Part shown: piece by piece, positions 24,144 to 33,511 of the stretch
Numbering within the stretch: the stretch's first letter is position 1
Layout: the number at the start of each line of letters is the position of its first letter
From: Gautieria morchelliformis
Lineage: Eukaryota > Basidiomycota > Agaricomycetes > Gomphales > Gomphaceae
Assembly (NCBI GenBank): GCA_015179125.1
Contig: WHVA01000251.1
Location: 91,995 to 155,994, forward strand
DNA: 64,000 nt
Direction of reading: 5' to 3'
Notes under the pieces: model-generated
What the model was told of the DNA's origin: nothing
Databases searched by the model: none
Seen by the model: the letters and a program-made list of their open reading frames with translations, nothing else
Translations under genes and position numbers: made by a program

Positions 24144-24630
24144 TGTAAGGGCAACCCTGGCTGGTTGTGGAGATCACACTACCACACAACTGACAAGGGG
24201 AAATCCAAAGTATGTATAAATGAACAGAGTATACAAGAGAGGGGATTCTCACCTGACAAGGGGAAATCCAAAGAGAAAAGTCTAAGGACCCCCAATGTCA
24301 GCAAGCCCGTATTATACTACGCTGCGCAGCCAGGGACAACACTTGGCACCCGCCATCAACCCTGCACCCTTCTGACCTCCCTGACCCTTGATCGACCCTT
24401 GATGCCACCTATTACGCGAGTCGCTTGATTTCTGACACTGTTCCGAGAGCGGAAGTCGGAAATTGGAGTGGAACTGGCAAGGCGAACAGAACTGGTGGAA
24501 GTTCTCCCAGAAGCGGAATCATTTCCGAAAGCGGAGGCGGAGATGGAATCGGAACTGGAAGCGGAGTCGGAAATGGAGTCGGAACTGGTGGTGTCGGAAC
24601 TGGAAATGGAAAACAGGGTGTCCCCTGACA
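24144..24630 (-). mobile_element. Solo LTR of the 25-31 kb Gypsy family
   Basis: Reads TGTCAGGGG to CCCTTACA on the minus strand, like the 409-bp LTRs at 25188 and 30862. It is flanked by a perfect 5-bp duplication, CACGC (24139-24143 and 24631-24635). It is 487 bp because of two extra pieces: a 63-nt block (24190-24252) and a 15-nt GGTGGTGTCGGAACT duplication near 24583. It sits in the dynamin coding exon, in the gene's sense orientation. Confidence 0.92.
24190..24252 (-). other. Intron-shaped 63-nt insertion inside the solo LTR
   Basis: Absent from both LTRs of the full element. On the minus strand it begins GTGAGAATCC directly after TTGTCAG and ends CCCCTTGTCAG, so it has GT...AG ends and a pyrimidine-rich 3' end. 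Its last 20 nt duplicate the LTR sequence just before it (TTTGGATTTCCCCTTGTCAG). About 43 nt are new. Confidence 0.6.
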
Positions 24631-25187
24631 CACGCGGGACGGTAATCTAGCATGCCAGTGGCTCAGTTAGACTACACACCTTTACTGTAAAATTAGTATC
24701 ACTCGACACATACCCCACTGATCGCTTCTACGAGAGAACTTTTCCCAGCAGACTGGTTGCCAATGACCGCAATGCGCGGCAAGTCTATATTGGCAGGTGC
24801 TCTGAAGGTCTGATGGTAGCGGTGGTAATGATCATATAAACCTTGTACTCACCCCACCCCTCGCAGCTCATTGATAAGTTTAATGAGGTGGCGAGTGCGC
24901 TGGGCATACTGTGTGCTCGAAATGTCGGCACTGCTGATGTTAGAGTTTCCGGTCATGCTGAGGCTGGATTCGACTGTGGTACAAAGTGGCAGTCTGCTGA
25001 AAGAGCACCACGATGCCCCGCCTTATATCAGAGAAATAGGTGTTGGATCTACCTTGTAGATTCTGATTAAAAGTGAGTATATTGTTCCTAACAGTTAGGG
25101 CCCAGTTGAATATAGGTCGAGTAAGCTTAGACTCCAAGCCAATGTATATATATTCAGAGGACACAAGGAGCGGCGTATCCTGCATCT

Positions 25188-25596
25188 TGTCAGGGGACAC
25201 CCTGTTTTCAATTTCCAGTTCCGACTCCATTTCCGACTCCGCTTCCAGTTCCGATTCCATCTCCGCCTCTGCTTTCGGAAATGATTCCGCTTCTGGGAGA
25301 ACTTCCACCAGTTCTGTTCGCTTTTCCAGTTCCACTCCAATTTCTGACTTCCACTCTCGGAACAGTGCCGGAAATCAGGCGACTCGCGTAATAGGTGGCA
25401 TCAAGGGTCGATCAAGGGTCAGGGAGGTCAGGGGGATGCAGGGTTGATGACGAGTGCCAAGTGCTGTCCCTGGCTGCGCAGTGTAGTATAATACGGGCTC
25501 GCTGACATTGGGGGTCCTTAGACTTTTCTCTTTGGATTTCCCCTTGTCAGTTGTGTGGTAGTGTGATCTCCACAACCAGCCAGGGTTGCCCTTACA
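25188..25596 (+). repeat. 5' LTR of Gypsy chromovirus
   Basis: 409 bp, TGTCAGGGG...CCCTTACA. Its left third is a run of TTCCGA/TTCCAG-type words. A TATAATACGGG motif near 25486 is a possible core promoter element. Confidence 0.92.
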
Positions 25597-25783
25597 GCAG
25601 AAAAGTCTCTCCCCTAGAGGCTCGGCGGTCGTACTGCGTGTTGCATTTGCCATAGGTGCGTTCGGAATCGGAGACAGCGACTCGCAGATCGCGACCTCTT
25701 CCGCACACACAGCATACGACAGCCCCTCTTCTTACATCGAGCTACCAACCCCGGAAATCCCGTCCCATATTTCTCCTTCCAAC

Positions 25784-26959
25784 ATGGATCCAGACGATCG
25801 TCTTCGGAATATGGAGGAGGAATTGACGCGGAACTGGATGAAGACCGATGCGATTGAAACAGCCTTACAAGCGATTTTGGCTAAGTTAGATATTCCACAA
25901 AGTGGTGGAAATGAAATGCTGGATGATCTGGATTTCGGAAAAGCGGAAGCAGCGGAAGAGAGGATGTCCGCGAAGTTAGCAAAGGTCAAACCCGCAACTC
26001 CGGCGGACTTTGACGGAGATCGGGAAAAGGGACGCGCATTCTTCAACACATGCAGCATCTACTTTGCCATTGTCGGAGACCTCTTTCCGAACGATCAGGC
26101 TCGAATCCACTGGGCATTGTCCTTTTTCAAGTCGGACCGTGCAGCCCGTTTTGCAAACAAGGTGATCCGACATGAAGCGAAGGGCAAGAGGAACTACTTC
26201 CGGGACTGGGACGCCTTCGAGAAAACATTTTCCGACCAGTTCTGCCCGAAAAACGAGCAGCTCTCAGCCCTTACGAAGCTCGAGGGGACAAGCTGGTACC
26301 AGGCCAAGGATCCGGTCGATGACTACATCGATCGCTTCCAGGAGCTCATCGACCTTGCGGAGTATGACGACGATAAAACGATCGTCATCAAATTCCGACG
26401 AGGACTTGATCCGACACTCCAGAACCAAGTCGCGCTGCTTGGGGATGGAGCTCCGGATTTTGATGACCCGGAAGGGTGGTACCAATCTGTGCAGAGGGTG
26501 TCCCGGAACAGGGAAGCAAATGAGGCCTTTGTGGAGACAAACCGGAACATGACGCGCAGTTCCGCTCGTCCTACTCCACCTGTGCCAAAACCTGGAAGTG
26601 CATTCATTCCCACACGGAAAATATTTCCGATGCTTGCTCCGCCTGCTCCTATTAGGAACCCTAGCCCCCCTCCCTCGAAGGGTGGCCCTGCCCCGATGGA
26701 TGTTGACCGCATGCGTGGAAAAGGCCATGGAACTATCACCTGCTTCCAATGCCGACAACCAGGCCACTATGCTCGCGAGTGCCCCCAAGCCTTTGACATC
26801 CGGCTTATGACCACGGAGGAGAAACTCGAGCCCCTTCCAGAGTTCCTTGCACTCGCAGACATAAGCGGAGTGCCCACTGTGGAAGAAATTTCCGAAAATG
26901 CGGAACATGGTGCATCGGGAGCGGGAGATGCGTCAGATTTTGTGACGTGCAGCGGGTGA
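25784..26959 (+). CDS. Gag polyprotein of Gypsy chromovirus
   Basis: 391 residues from the first ATG in frame (MDPDDRLRNMEEEL); the upstream part of the open frame has no ATG. Residues about 65-240 form the capsid region (KPATPADFDGDREKGRAFF, FFKSDRAARFANKVI, FSDQFCPKNEQ, SWYQAKDPVDDYIDRF). A proline-rich linker is followed by one CCHC zinc knuckle, CFQCRQPGHYAREC, near 26740-26785, which would package RNA. The frame ends at 26959, overlapping the pol frame by about 13 nt, with pol in the -1 frame. Gag appears intact. Confidence 0.9.
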   Translation: MDPDDRLRNMEEELTRNWMKTDAIETALQAILAKLDIPQSGGNEMLDDLDFGKAEAAEERMSAKLAKVKPATPADFDGDREKGRAFFNTCSIYFAIVGDLFPNDQARIHWALSFFKSDRAARFANKVIRHEAKGKRNYFRDWDAFEKTFSDQFCPKNEQLSALTKLEGTSWYQAKDPVDDYIDRFQELIDLAEYDDDKTIVIKFRRGLDPTLQNQVALLGDGAPDFDDPEGWYQSVQRVSRNREANEAFVETNRNMTRSSARPTPPVPKPGSAFIPTRKIFPMLAPPAPIRNPSPPPSKGGPAPMDVDRMRGKGHGTITCFQCRQPGHYARECPQAFDIRLMTTEEKLEPLPEFLALADISGVPTVEEISENAEHGASGAGDASDFVTCSG

Positions 26960-28524
26960 GATGTGGGCCCCTGCTGCCTGTACATAACCAGTTTGCCTGT
27001 CTCGAAGTAGAGAATGAAAAGCCCCCACACCCCTCACTTCGTACAGACCCACCGGATAAAGTCACACAAAAACCGAATCCGACACCTCGTCCATCCCGCC
27101 TCCACCCTTGGGAGAGACGCCTCCCGAAGCGCTATGTTGTTGCTTCCACCCCTGGCCCCAAGTCACTAGTCATTAAGGTGGAGATCCAGACAACAGATAC
27201 TGCGGAAGTCAAATCCGGACCCGCCCTTGTTGACTGTGGGGCCACTGGTCAGTTTATAGACCAGGACTATGTGGAACGGAACCGACTGACCACGCGGAAG
27301 TTGCAACGTGCAATCCCGGTGTTCAATGTGGATGGAAGCCCCAACGAGGCAGGGACCATCAGGGAGATAGTAGACACAATTCTCCGCTATGATGGACACA
27401 CAGAACGCACTTCCTTTGCAGTGACCAGCCTGGGGAAGCAAGACATCATCCTCGGGTTTACCTGGCTCCAGGAGCACAACCCGGAGATCAATTGGCAGAC
27501 TCGGAAGGTGCTGATGAGTCGGTGCCCAGCCAAGTGTCACATGTGCCGGTCGGAAGTGCGGAAGGAGCGCCAGGAGCAGTGGAGGACCGAACGGCTCATA
27601 CAGACATGTCATTCCGGCCCCCATCCACTGCTTGCAGAAGAAGACTCGGAAGCGGAATTTGAACCGGCTCCCACATCCAATTCCGATTCCGACTCCGACG
27701 TCATCCGACTCGGCCTGGAAGACACTCTGGCGGAAGGGGAGTGCTTGCTGTACATAACCCTTCCACCGGAAGCGGAACACATCCGTGCCACCGGAAATAT
27801 TTCGCAACGCCTTGCTGAAGCCTCCAAGAAGCATGATAAAGCGGAGGTGGAAATTCCAGAGTACCTGCGGGAGTTCGAGGATGTCTTTGCCAAGGAGTCA
27901 TTTGATGCCCTGCCTCCACGAAAGCTGTGGGACCATGCCATCGAGTTGGTGCCTGGGTCAAAGCCCACCAACTGCAAAGTCTACCCACTGTCACCCAAGG
28001 AGCAGGTAGAGCTCGATGCATTCCTTGCGGAAAACCTCCGTACAGGAAGGATCCGCCCCTCCAAGTCACCCATGGCATCTCCGGTGTTCTTCATCAAGAA
28101 GAAGGACGGCTCGCTCAGACTTGTGCAGGATTACCAGGCCTTGAATGCGATCACGATCAAGAACCGGTACCCCATTCCACTCATTTCTGAACTAATCACA
28201 CAACTCCGCGGGGCAAGGTACTTCACTAAGCTGGATGTCCGCTGGGGCTTCAATAATGTTCGGATCTGGGAGGGAGACGAGTGGAAGGCTGCATTCCACA
28301 CCAACCGAGGACTCTTTGAGCCACAGGTCATGTTCTTTGGCCTCACCAACAGTCCCGCCACATTCCAGACGATGATGAATGACATTTTCCGCGACATGAT
28401 AGCAGAAGGGGTTGTCTGCGTCTACCTCGATGACATCCTCATCTTCACAAAAACAATGTGGGAACATCGGGAAGTCGTGTGGAGAGTGCTGGAACGGCTC
28501 CGGGAATACAACCTGTGTCTCTAG
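26947..28524 (+). pseudogene. Pol: protease and N-terminal reverse transcriptase, ends at amber
   Basis: In the -1 frame relative to gag, without an early ATG, so a gag-pol frameshift product is likely. An aspartic protease has its active-site motif ALVDCGATGQFID near 27225; Cys replaces the usual Ser/Thr after Asp. The reverse transcriptase follows: IRPSKSPMASPVFFIKKKDG, YFTKLDVRWGFNNVRI, FGLTNSPATFQ and the catalytic VYLDDILIF near 28420. Translation then meets TAG at 28522-28524, followed in frame by PEKCEF where relatives have a sense codon (usually LKPEKC or LQPEKC). Confidence 0.9.
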
Positions 28525-29583
28525 CCGGAAAAGTGCGAATTTGAGCGGACGCGGATAGAGTATCTTGGGGTGATTGTGTCGGAGGGAAGGGTGGAAATGG
28601 ACCCAGTCAAGGTTTCCGGTGTATCGGATTGGCCTGTGCCGTGGAACAAGAAGGAGGTCCAGTCCTTCATTGGGTTTGTCAATTTCTACCAGCGGTTCAT
28701 CAAGGACTTCTCCTGCCACGCCCGTGCCCTCTTCGACCTCACCAAGAAGGAGGTTGAATGGCGGTGGGGAGAGCCAGCACAGGCCTCCTTTGACAAACTC
28801 AAGGAGCTGATCACTTCTGCCCCGGTCCTGATCTTTCCCGACGACTCTCGCCCTTATCGAGTCGAGGCGGATTCTTCCGACACAGCTACCGGAGCGGTCT
28901 TGTCACAACAGTCATCGGAAGATGGTGGGGGGTGGCATCCGATCGCCTTTTTCTCTAAAAGCCTTAGTCCGGTCGAGCGGAACTATGAGATCCACGACAA
29001 GGAGATGCTGGCAATCATCCGAGCACTGGAGGAGTGGCGACACTTCCTTGAGGGTGCTCTATGCCCGTTTGAGATCTGGACAGACCACAAGAACCTCGAG
29101 TATTTCCGCACATCTAAGAAGTTGAACCGACGACAAGCACGGTGGTCCCTACACCTGTCCCAGTTTGACTTCATGCTCCACCACCGCCCCGGCCGCACCA
29201 TGGGCAAGCCCGATGCCCTATCCCGCCATGCGGATCATGGAAGCGGAAGTGGAGACAACGCAGATATGACACTGCTCCACCCTAGTCTCTTTGCAATCTG
29301 CGCCCTAGAAGGAGTGACTGCAGTTGGGGCGGAAGCAGAAATGCTCCGGGCCATCCGGAGGCAGTACCGGAATGGAGAGAAGGAGGAGTCAGTGGTGAAG
29401 GCGGTGGAGGAACTTCGGAAAGGGCACTCACGGTCTGTACAGGCAGCGGAATGGTCGGAACGTGATGGAATGCTCCACTTCAGAGGCAAGGTCTATGTTC
29501 CAGGTGGGGCGGACCTCCGCCGCCGCATCGTGTCCCAGCACCATGACACACGCATGCTGGCAGGTGGAAGACGCTGGAGTTAG
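28525..29583 (+). pseudogene. Pol: reverse transcriptase C-terminus and RNase H
   Basis: Same frame as the preceding segment past the amber codon. RT thumb/connection: EYLGVIVSEGRV, VQSFIGFVNFYQRFI. RNase [64 protein letters not shown]. The integrase zinc-binding segment begins near 29530 (SQHHDTRML). The frame is then lost near 29565, where about 13 nt seem missing between two GGCAGG words, so it stops at 29583 while integrase continues one frame over. Confidence 0.88.
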
Positions 29584-31121
29584 TGGCTTGGAATTACTGG
29601 TGGCCTCAGATGTCCCGCTACATTGGACAGTACGTGAAGACATGTGACCTTTGTCTCCGAACCAAAGCGCAACGACATCCGCCCGTCAGAGAACTTGTTC
29701 CGCTCCCGATTCCCGAATCCCGCTGGGACACCATCAGTGTCGACTTCATCGTTGAACTCCCAGAGTCTCATGGCTACGACGCGATCATGAACATCGTGGA
29801 TTTGGTAAGCAAGGTGTCCCACTTCATTCCGACGCACACGATGATCACAGCCCTCGGAGCGGCCCGCCTGTTCCTTGCACATGTCTGGAAGTTGCATGGG
29901 CTCCGGAAGCAAGTTGTTTCCGACCGAGGTCCGCAGTTTGTCGCGGAACTGACTCGGGAGCTCTACCGCCTGCTCAGCATAAAGCTGGCTACCACCACAG
30001 CCTACCATCCGCAGGGTGATGGACAGACGGAACGGGTCAATCAGGAGTTGGAGCAATATCTCCACCTCTTTGTCAATGAGAGGCAGGATGACTGGGATGA
30101 GTTACTTCCACTGGCGGAATTCCAATACAACAACCATGTACATTCCGCCACACAACAGACTCCCTTCATGCTGGACTCTGGACGACACCCGCGGATGGGC
30201 TTCGAGCCATGCCAGGCAGAGTCCCGACTCGAGACAGTCAATGAGTTCCGAGACCGCATGGACTCCACCCTTTAGGAAGCCAAGTCGGCCCTTGTGAAGG
30301 CCAAGGATGACATGGCAAGGTACTACAACCAACGCCGGGTTCCTGCCCCGGAATACCAAGTTGGAGACAAGGTGTATCTGGATGCAAGTGACATCCGCAC
30401 CACGCGCCCTTCGCAGAAGCTTGCCCACCGCTACCTTGGGCCCTTCACAGTGATGCGGAGGGTTGGACGGAATGCATACCGCCTCCGACTTCCGATGTCC
30501 ATGTCCCGCCTCCACCCCATCTTCAACATGGTGAAGTTACTCCCTACGCTGGAGGACCCAATTCCAGGTCGGAAGGCTCGTCCAACACCTCCACCGGAAA
30601 TTGTAGATGGGGAAGAGCACTATGTGGTGGAATGGATCCTGGACAGCAGGTTTGTGCGAGGACAACTCCAATTCCTCGTGAAATGGGAAGGGTATGGGTA
30701 TGAGGAGAATTCGTGGGTCCCGGAGCAAGATGTCTCCGCTCCAGACAAACTCCGCGAGTTCTATAGGACACACCCTGGTGCCCCTCGCCGAATCCGCTCA
30801 CTTGCATTTCAATCCCTCGTGTCCCGTGCTTCGAGGATGCAGCACGCTAGAGGGGGGGTGATGTCAGGGGACACCCTGTTTTCCATTTCCAGTTCCGACT
30901 CCATTTCCGACTCTGCTTCCAGTTCCGATTCCATCTCCGCCTCTGCTTTCGGAAATGATTCCGCTTCTGGGAGAACTTCCACCAGTTCTGTTCGCTTTTC
31001 CAGTTCCACTCCAATTTCCGACTTCCACTCTCGGAACAGTGTCAGAAATCAGGCGACTCGCGTAATAGGTGGCATCAAGGGTCGATCAAGGGTCAGGGAG
31101 GTCAGGGGGATGCAGGGTTGA
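29583..31121 (+). pseudogene. Pol: integrase with chromodomain, one amber codon
   Basis: Integrase core with the DDE triad: ISVDFIVELP (D), VVSDRGPQF (D) and GDGQTERVNQELEQ (E). The zinc finger CDLC lies at the left end. TAG at 30273-30275 (after MDSTL) interrupts the frame before the GPF/Y-type module YLGPFTVMRRVGRNAYRLRL. A chromodomain follows (YVVEWILDSRFVRGQLQFLV, WEGYGYEENSWVP) near 30610-30730, which would guide integration through histone marks. The frame does not stop before the 3' LTR but runs about 86 codons into it as a Ser-rich tail, ending at 31121. Confidence 0.9.
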
Positions 31122-31270
31122 TGACGAGTGCCAAGTGCTGTCCCTGGCTGCGCAGCGTAGTATAATACGGGCTTGCTGACATTGGGGGTCCTTAGACTTT
31201 TCTCTTTGGATTTCCCCTTGTCAGTTGTGTGGTAGTGTGATCTCCACAACCAGCCAGGGTTGCCCTTACA
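30862..31270 (+). repeat. 3' LTR of Gypsy chromovirus
   Basis: 409 bp, same ends as the 5' LTR. About seven substitutions, mostly transitions. Followed by the CATCT target duplication. Confidence 0.92.
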
Positions 31271-31275
31271 CATCT

Positions 31276-33511
31276 TGTAGCCAATACGACTATCGAGAAT
31301 TGCAATAATTGGATCCAGGCGCAACCAAGAGAACCGCCCGATTGCCAACAGAGTTGAGAGCCCGTTCGACTACGGAATCGTATGGAATCACACACCCAAA
31401 ATGAGATCACGTTGATTCCATATGATTCCGAAAATTGCGTGAGATTGTGTGACCGTTCGCTGACACAATTTCGGAAATTGCCAACTTCTGCGATTGCAAT
31501 TTTCATAGGTAAGTTGGAATTCTGGTTCTGACCAGAATTCCTCGTTATTTTGAAAACCGAATCGCCGTAACTCAACGTGATCGAGGGAAGACCCAATCGG
31601 TCCGACTCTGCTAGTAGAGTCCGACGGTTCACTGGCACTGAACAAAAGTTAATCTAAAGCGCCTGAGCTATGCGACACTGCAAGGCAACAACTCTGGAAC
31701 CAAAGGCCAAAAAGCACTTAGCACTTCCTCCCAGATCAATATCTCACAGCGTGCACATATTACACAACTGCGCGCTGCTCGTGGCCGTGGTCGAGCTGGG
31801 GAGCATGAGTCTGGCACGGTGTGCTGACTTTGGTGATAATGTTGGTTTGCGTACGCTTGAAACACTAGACACAAGCATCCTTCCGCGAACGCCGCTTCCC
31901 CTATCTCCACCTGCGCTGTTGCATGCTGCATGTTTGCCCTGCTTCGTGTTCCAGGTTTCCCGGTATGGTCAACACGGTTATCCTTGTGCGCAATGACCTG
32001 GCCGTGTCCTTGAGTTGGGGCCCATTACCAGGATTATCGTGGAATTCAATACACTCCCTCAAGCTCACACATTGACCCCACTCCCTTCACCTCTACTTCT
32101 TCTGACCCCTCAAGCCCACTTGCCTTCTTCTGTCACCCCCACTGCACCTCTCGACTGAGCTTTACACTTTGCCTCGGTACGCACGTACCTCCTGCTTTGC
32201 GTCTGGATCCATACGTGATATGCTGTTGGAGCTTCTGTAGGGGTGGACGCGACCCCGCGGTTTACATCGCCTGCAGGAGGCTCATCTTCCTCCTCCTCCC
32301 TCGTCTGACTGTATGGACATGGCTCACTTGGCCTGGTGCGCGTTAATGAAATACGACTTTATCTGGATTTTGGAAGCTAGATGGCGATAGTAACTATTTT
32401 ATTCATTGAGGTTCTTATCAAGCTCCTATGCATATGGGCCGCAACCCTCTTCGGCTCACATGGCGTTCTTCCTGCGTGCTTTCTGAGACAACCGGAGAGC
32501 TCCCCATGCCCACGTTTTCTTTCTGGTACTGAACTTCTCAATCCATTAAAAATCTCGCGAAAGTGCCCTCAAGTTTTGCGAGCCCACAGGAAACCGATAC
32601 CGTCATAAATGAGAGCTAAGGAAGGGTGTTGGACACTGCCTTCACCATCGCACCTTTTAATTTGCCATGTCGATCGAACTGTTCTTTGACAGGTCGCAGT
32701 GGTTGCTTCGTGCTAGTATTCCCATGCATGTCGTCTGCTACTAACTTATCACGCTCCTTTATAGGTCGAAGCCGCCATATGAAATTGCTTTAGGAAGAGT
32801 AGAAATGTCCACTTTCACCACCGTCTATCGTGCTATTTCTACTCTTCCTATGAAAAGTTATCTTCCTTCAAATAAGTCCTCGCGCTCGAGCTCGAGAATT
32901 GCGGAGTAATACTCAAAAAAACGATTCTCGAACTGCACTCCACGGATCTTGAGGGGAGAGAATATTTAATTTCGGGAAACTGCTCATCCTCAAGCTTCAG
33001 GGTGTTTTAACACTGTTCCGGAAGGAGGCGACTGTGCGGAGTGTAGTAGGATACGTGGGCTGCAGGACGATTAAAGATCAAGTCTGTCATGGTTATAGAT
33101 ACTTAATGTCTCAAGATGTGGGGAGTGACTTTTTAGTTTTACGTTGTCTGCTTTTCGGGGCTTTATAGTAAACCGTACGCGGAACATCTCCATCGATATC
33201 CGTGTACCAACGGGAAACAGACAAACTACGTAGGCTAATACCCTGGCTTTGAAGCGGTCGAAGTTGTAACGGGAGACATACAAAGGAAGGAGCCAGAGTC
33301 CCAGGAGTCTGGAGCTACTATAAGAAGTAGGCTTCGCGTGGCCCGTGCGCCAGCAAAGTATTTGAAGCGGCGCCCCTAATTGATATCGAAAAAAAGGTGG
33401 ATCACGTGTATTGTGCGTGCGGCGTGTCTTGTCACGTTACTGCGATATTGCCCGCGCGTGCTTTCTCTCTCCCACCACCACTCCGCAAACGTCCGTCCGC
33501 AGCCAGGCCCC
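31276..33511. other. Gene-poor stretch with several hairpins
   Basis: No protein family recognised. Three inverted repeats stand out: 31375-31392 with 31415-31432 (18 bp, one mismatch), 31516-31526 with 31531-31541 (11-bp stem, 4-nt loop) and 32791-32806 with 32835-32850 (16 bp perfect). The right end should hold the promoter of the bHLH gene, including a CACGTG at 33403. Confidence 0.55.
33403..33408 (+). promoter_or_regulatory. CACGTG E-box upstream of the Cbf1-like gene
   Basis: Palindromic CACGTG preceded by AT, about 104 bp upstream of the bHLH start. It matches the core site of Cbf1-type factors. The same hexamer occurs elsewhere in the window at roughly chance frequency, so a regulatory role is only a suggestion. 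Confidence 0.3.

Larger units (their letters stand above)
21604..24956 (-). pseudogene. Dynamin-family GTPase, disrupted by solo LTR and frame breaks
   Basis: Large GTPase of the dynamin/Mx type (membrane remodelling). The first exon starts at 24956 (MTGNSNISSADISS). The exon 24809-24714 holds DLPRIAVIGNQSAGKSS (G1) and EAISG. The next exon, 24646 to 24120, should read ITVPRASGTCTR but is cut by a 487-bp solo LTR (24144-24630). Then come CPMECRLTNS (24066-23761), SFIDLPG (G3, near 23660), KDHMKFP, LTLTMRDDLENQSAAF, GVLTKADTI (G4, near 23345), the stalk text LPPPLPENPVVELL (near 22960), YNVPFSSKRGLIE and a GED ending in LTKLFNFGL at 21604. Besides the LTR I see a roughly 7-nt gap before LILLTLT (near 23525), two stops between AAFMAVR and GVLTKAD, and a roughly 4-nt gap in the GED near 21950. 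Splice phases near 23080 and 22600 also fail. The gene is almost certainly inactive. Confidence 0.85.
25188..31270 (+). mobile_element. Full-length Gypsy chromovirus with target duplication
   Basis: 6,083 bp between perfect CATCT duplications (25183-25187 and 31271-31275). The 409-bp LTRs at each end differ at about seven sites. Order: gag, protease, reverse transcriptase, RNase H, integrase, chromodomain (Ty3/Gypsy order). A purine tract, AGAGGGGGGTGA, precedes the 3' LTR. Two in-frame amber codons and one short deletion inactivate pol. Words containing CGGAA or TTCCG are very frequent throughout. Confidence 0.95.

Noticed and set aside
24425..25447. Ser/Asp- or Glu-rich open frames in the LTRs as independent genes
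   Set aside because: They arise from the TTCCGA/TCGGAA word repeats of LTR sequence, have no own start context, and recur wherever the LTR recurs.
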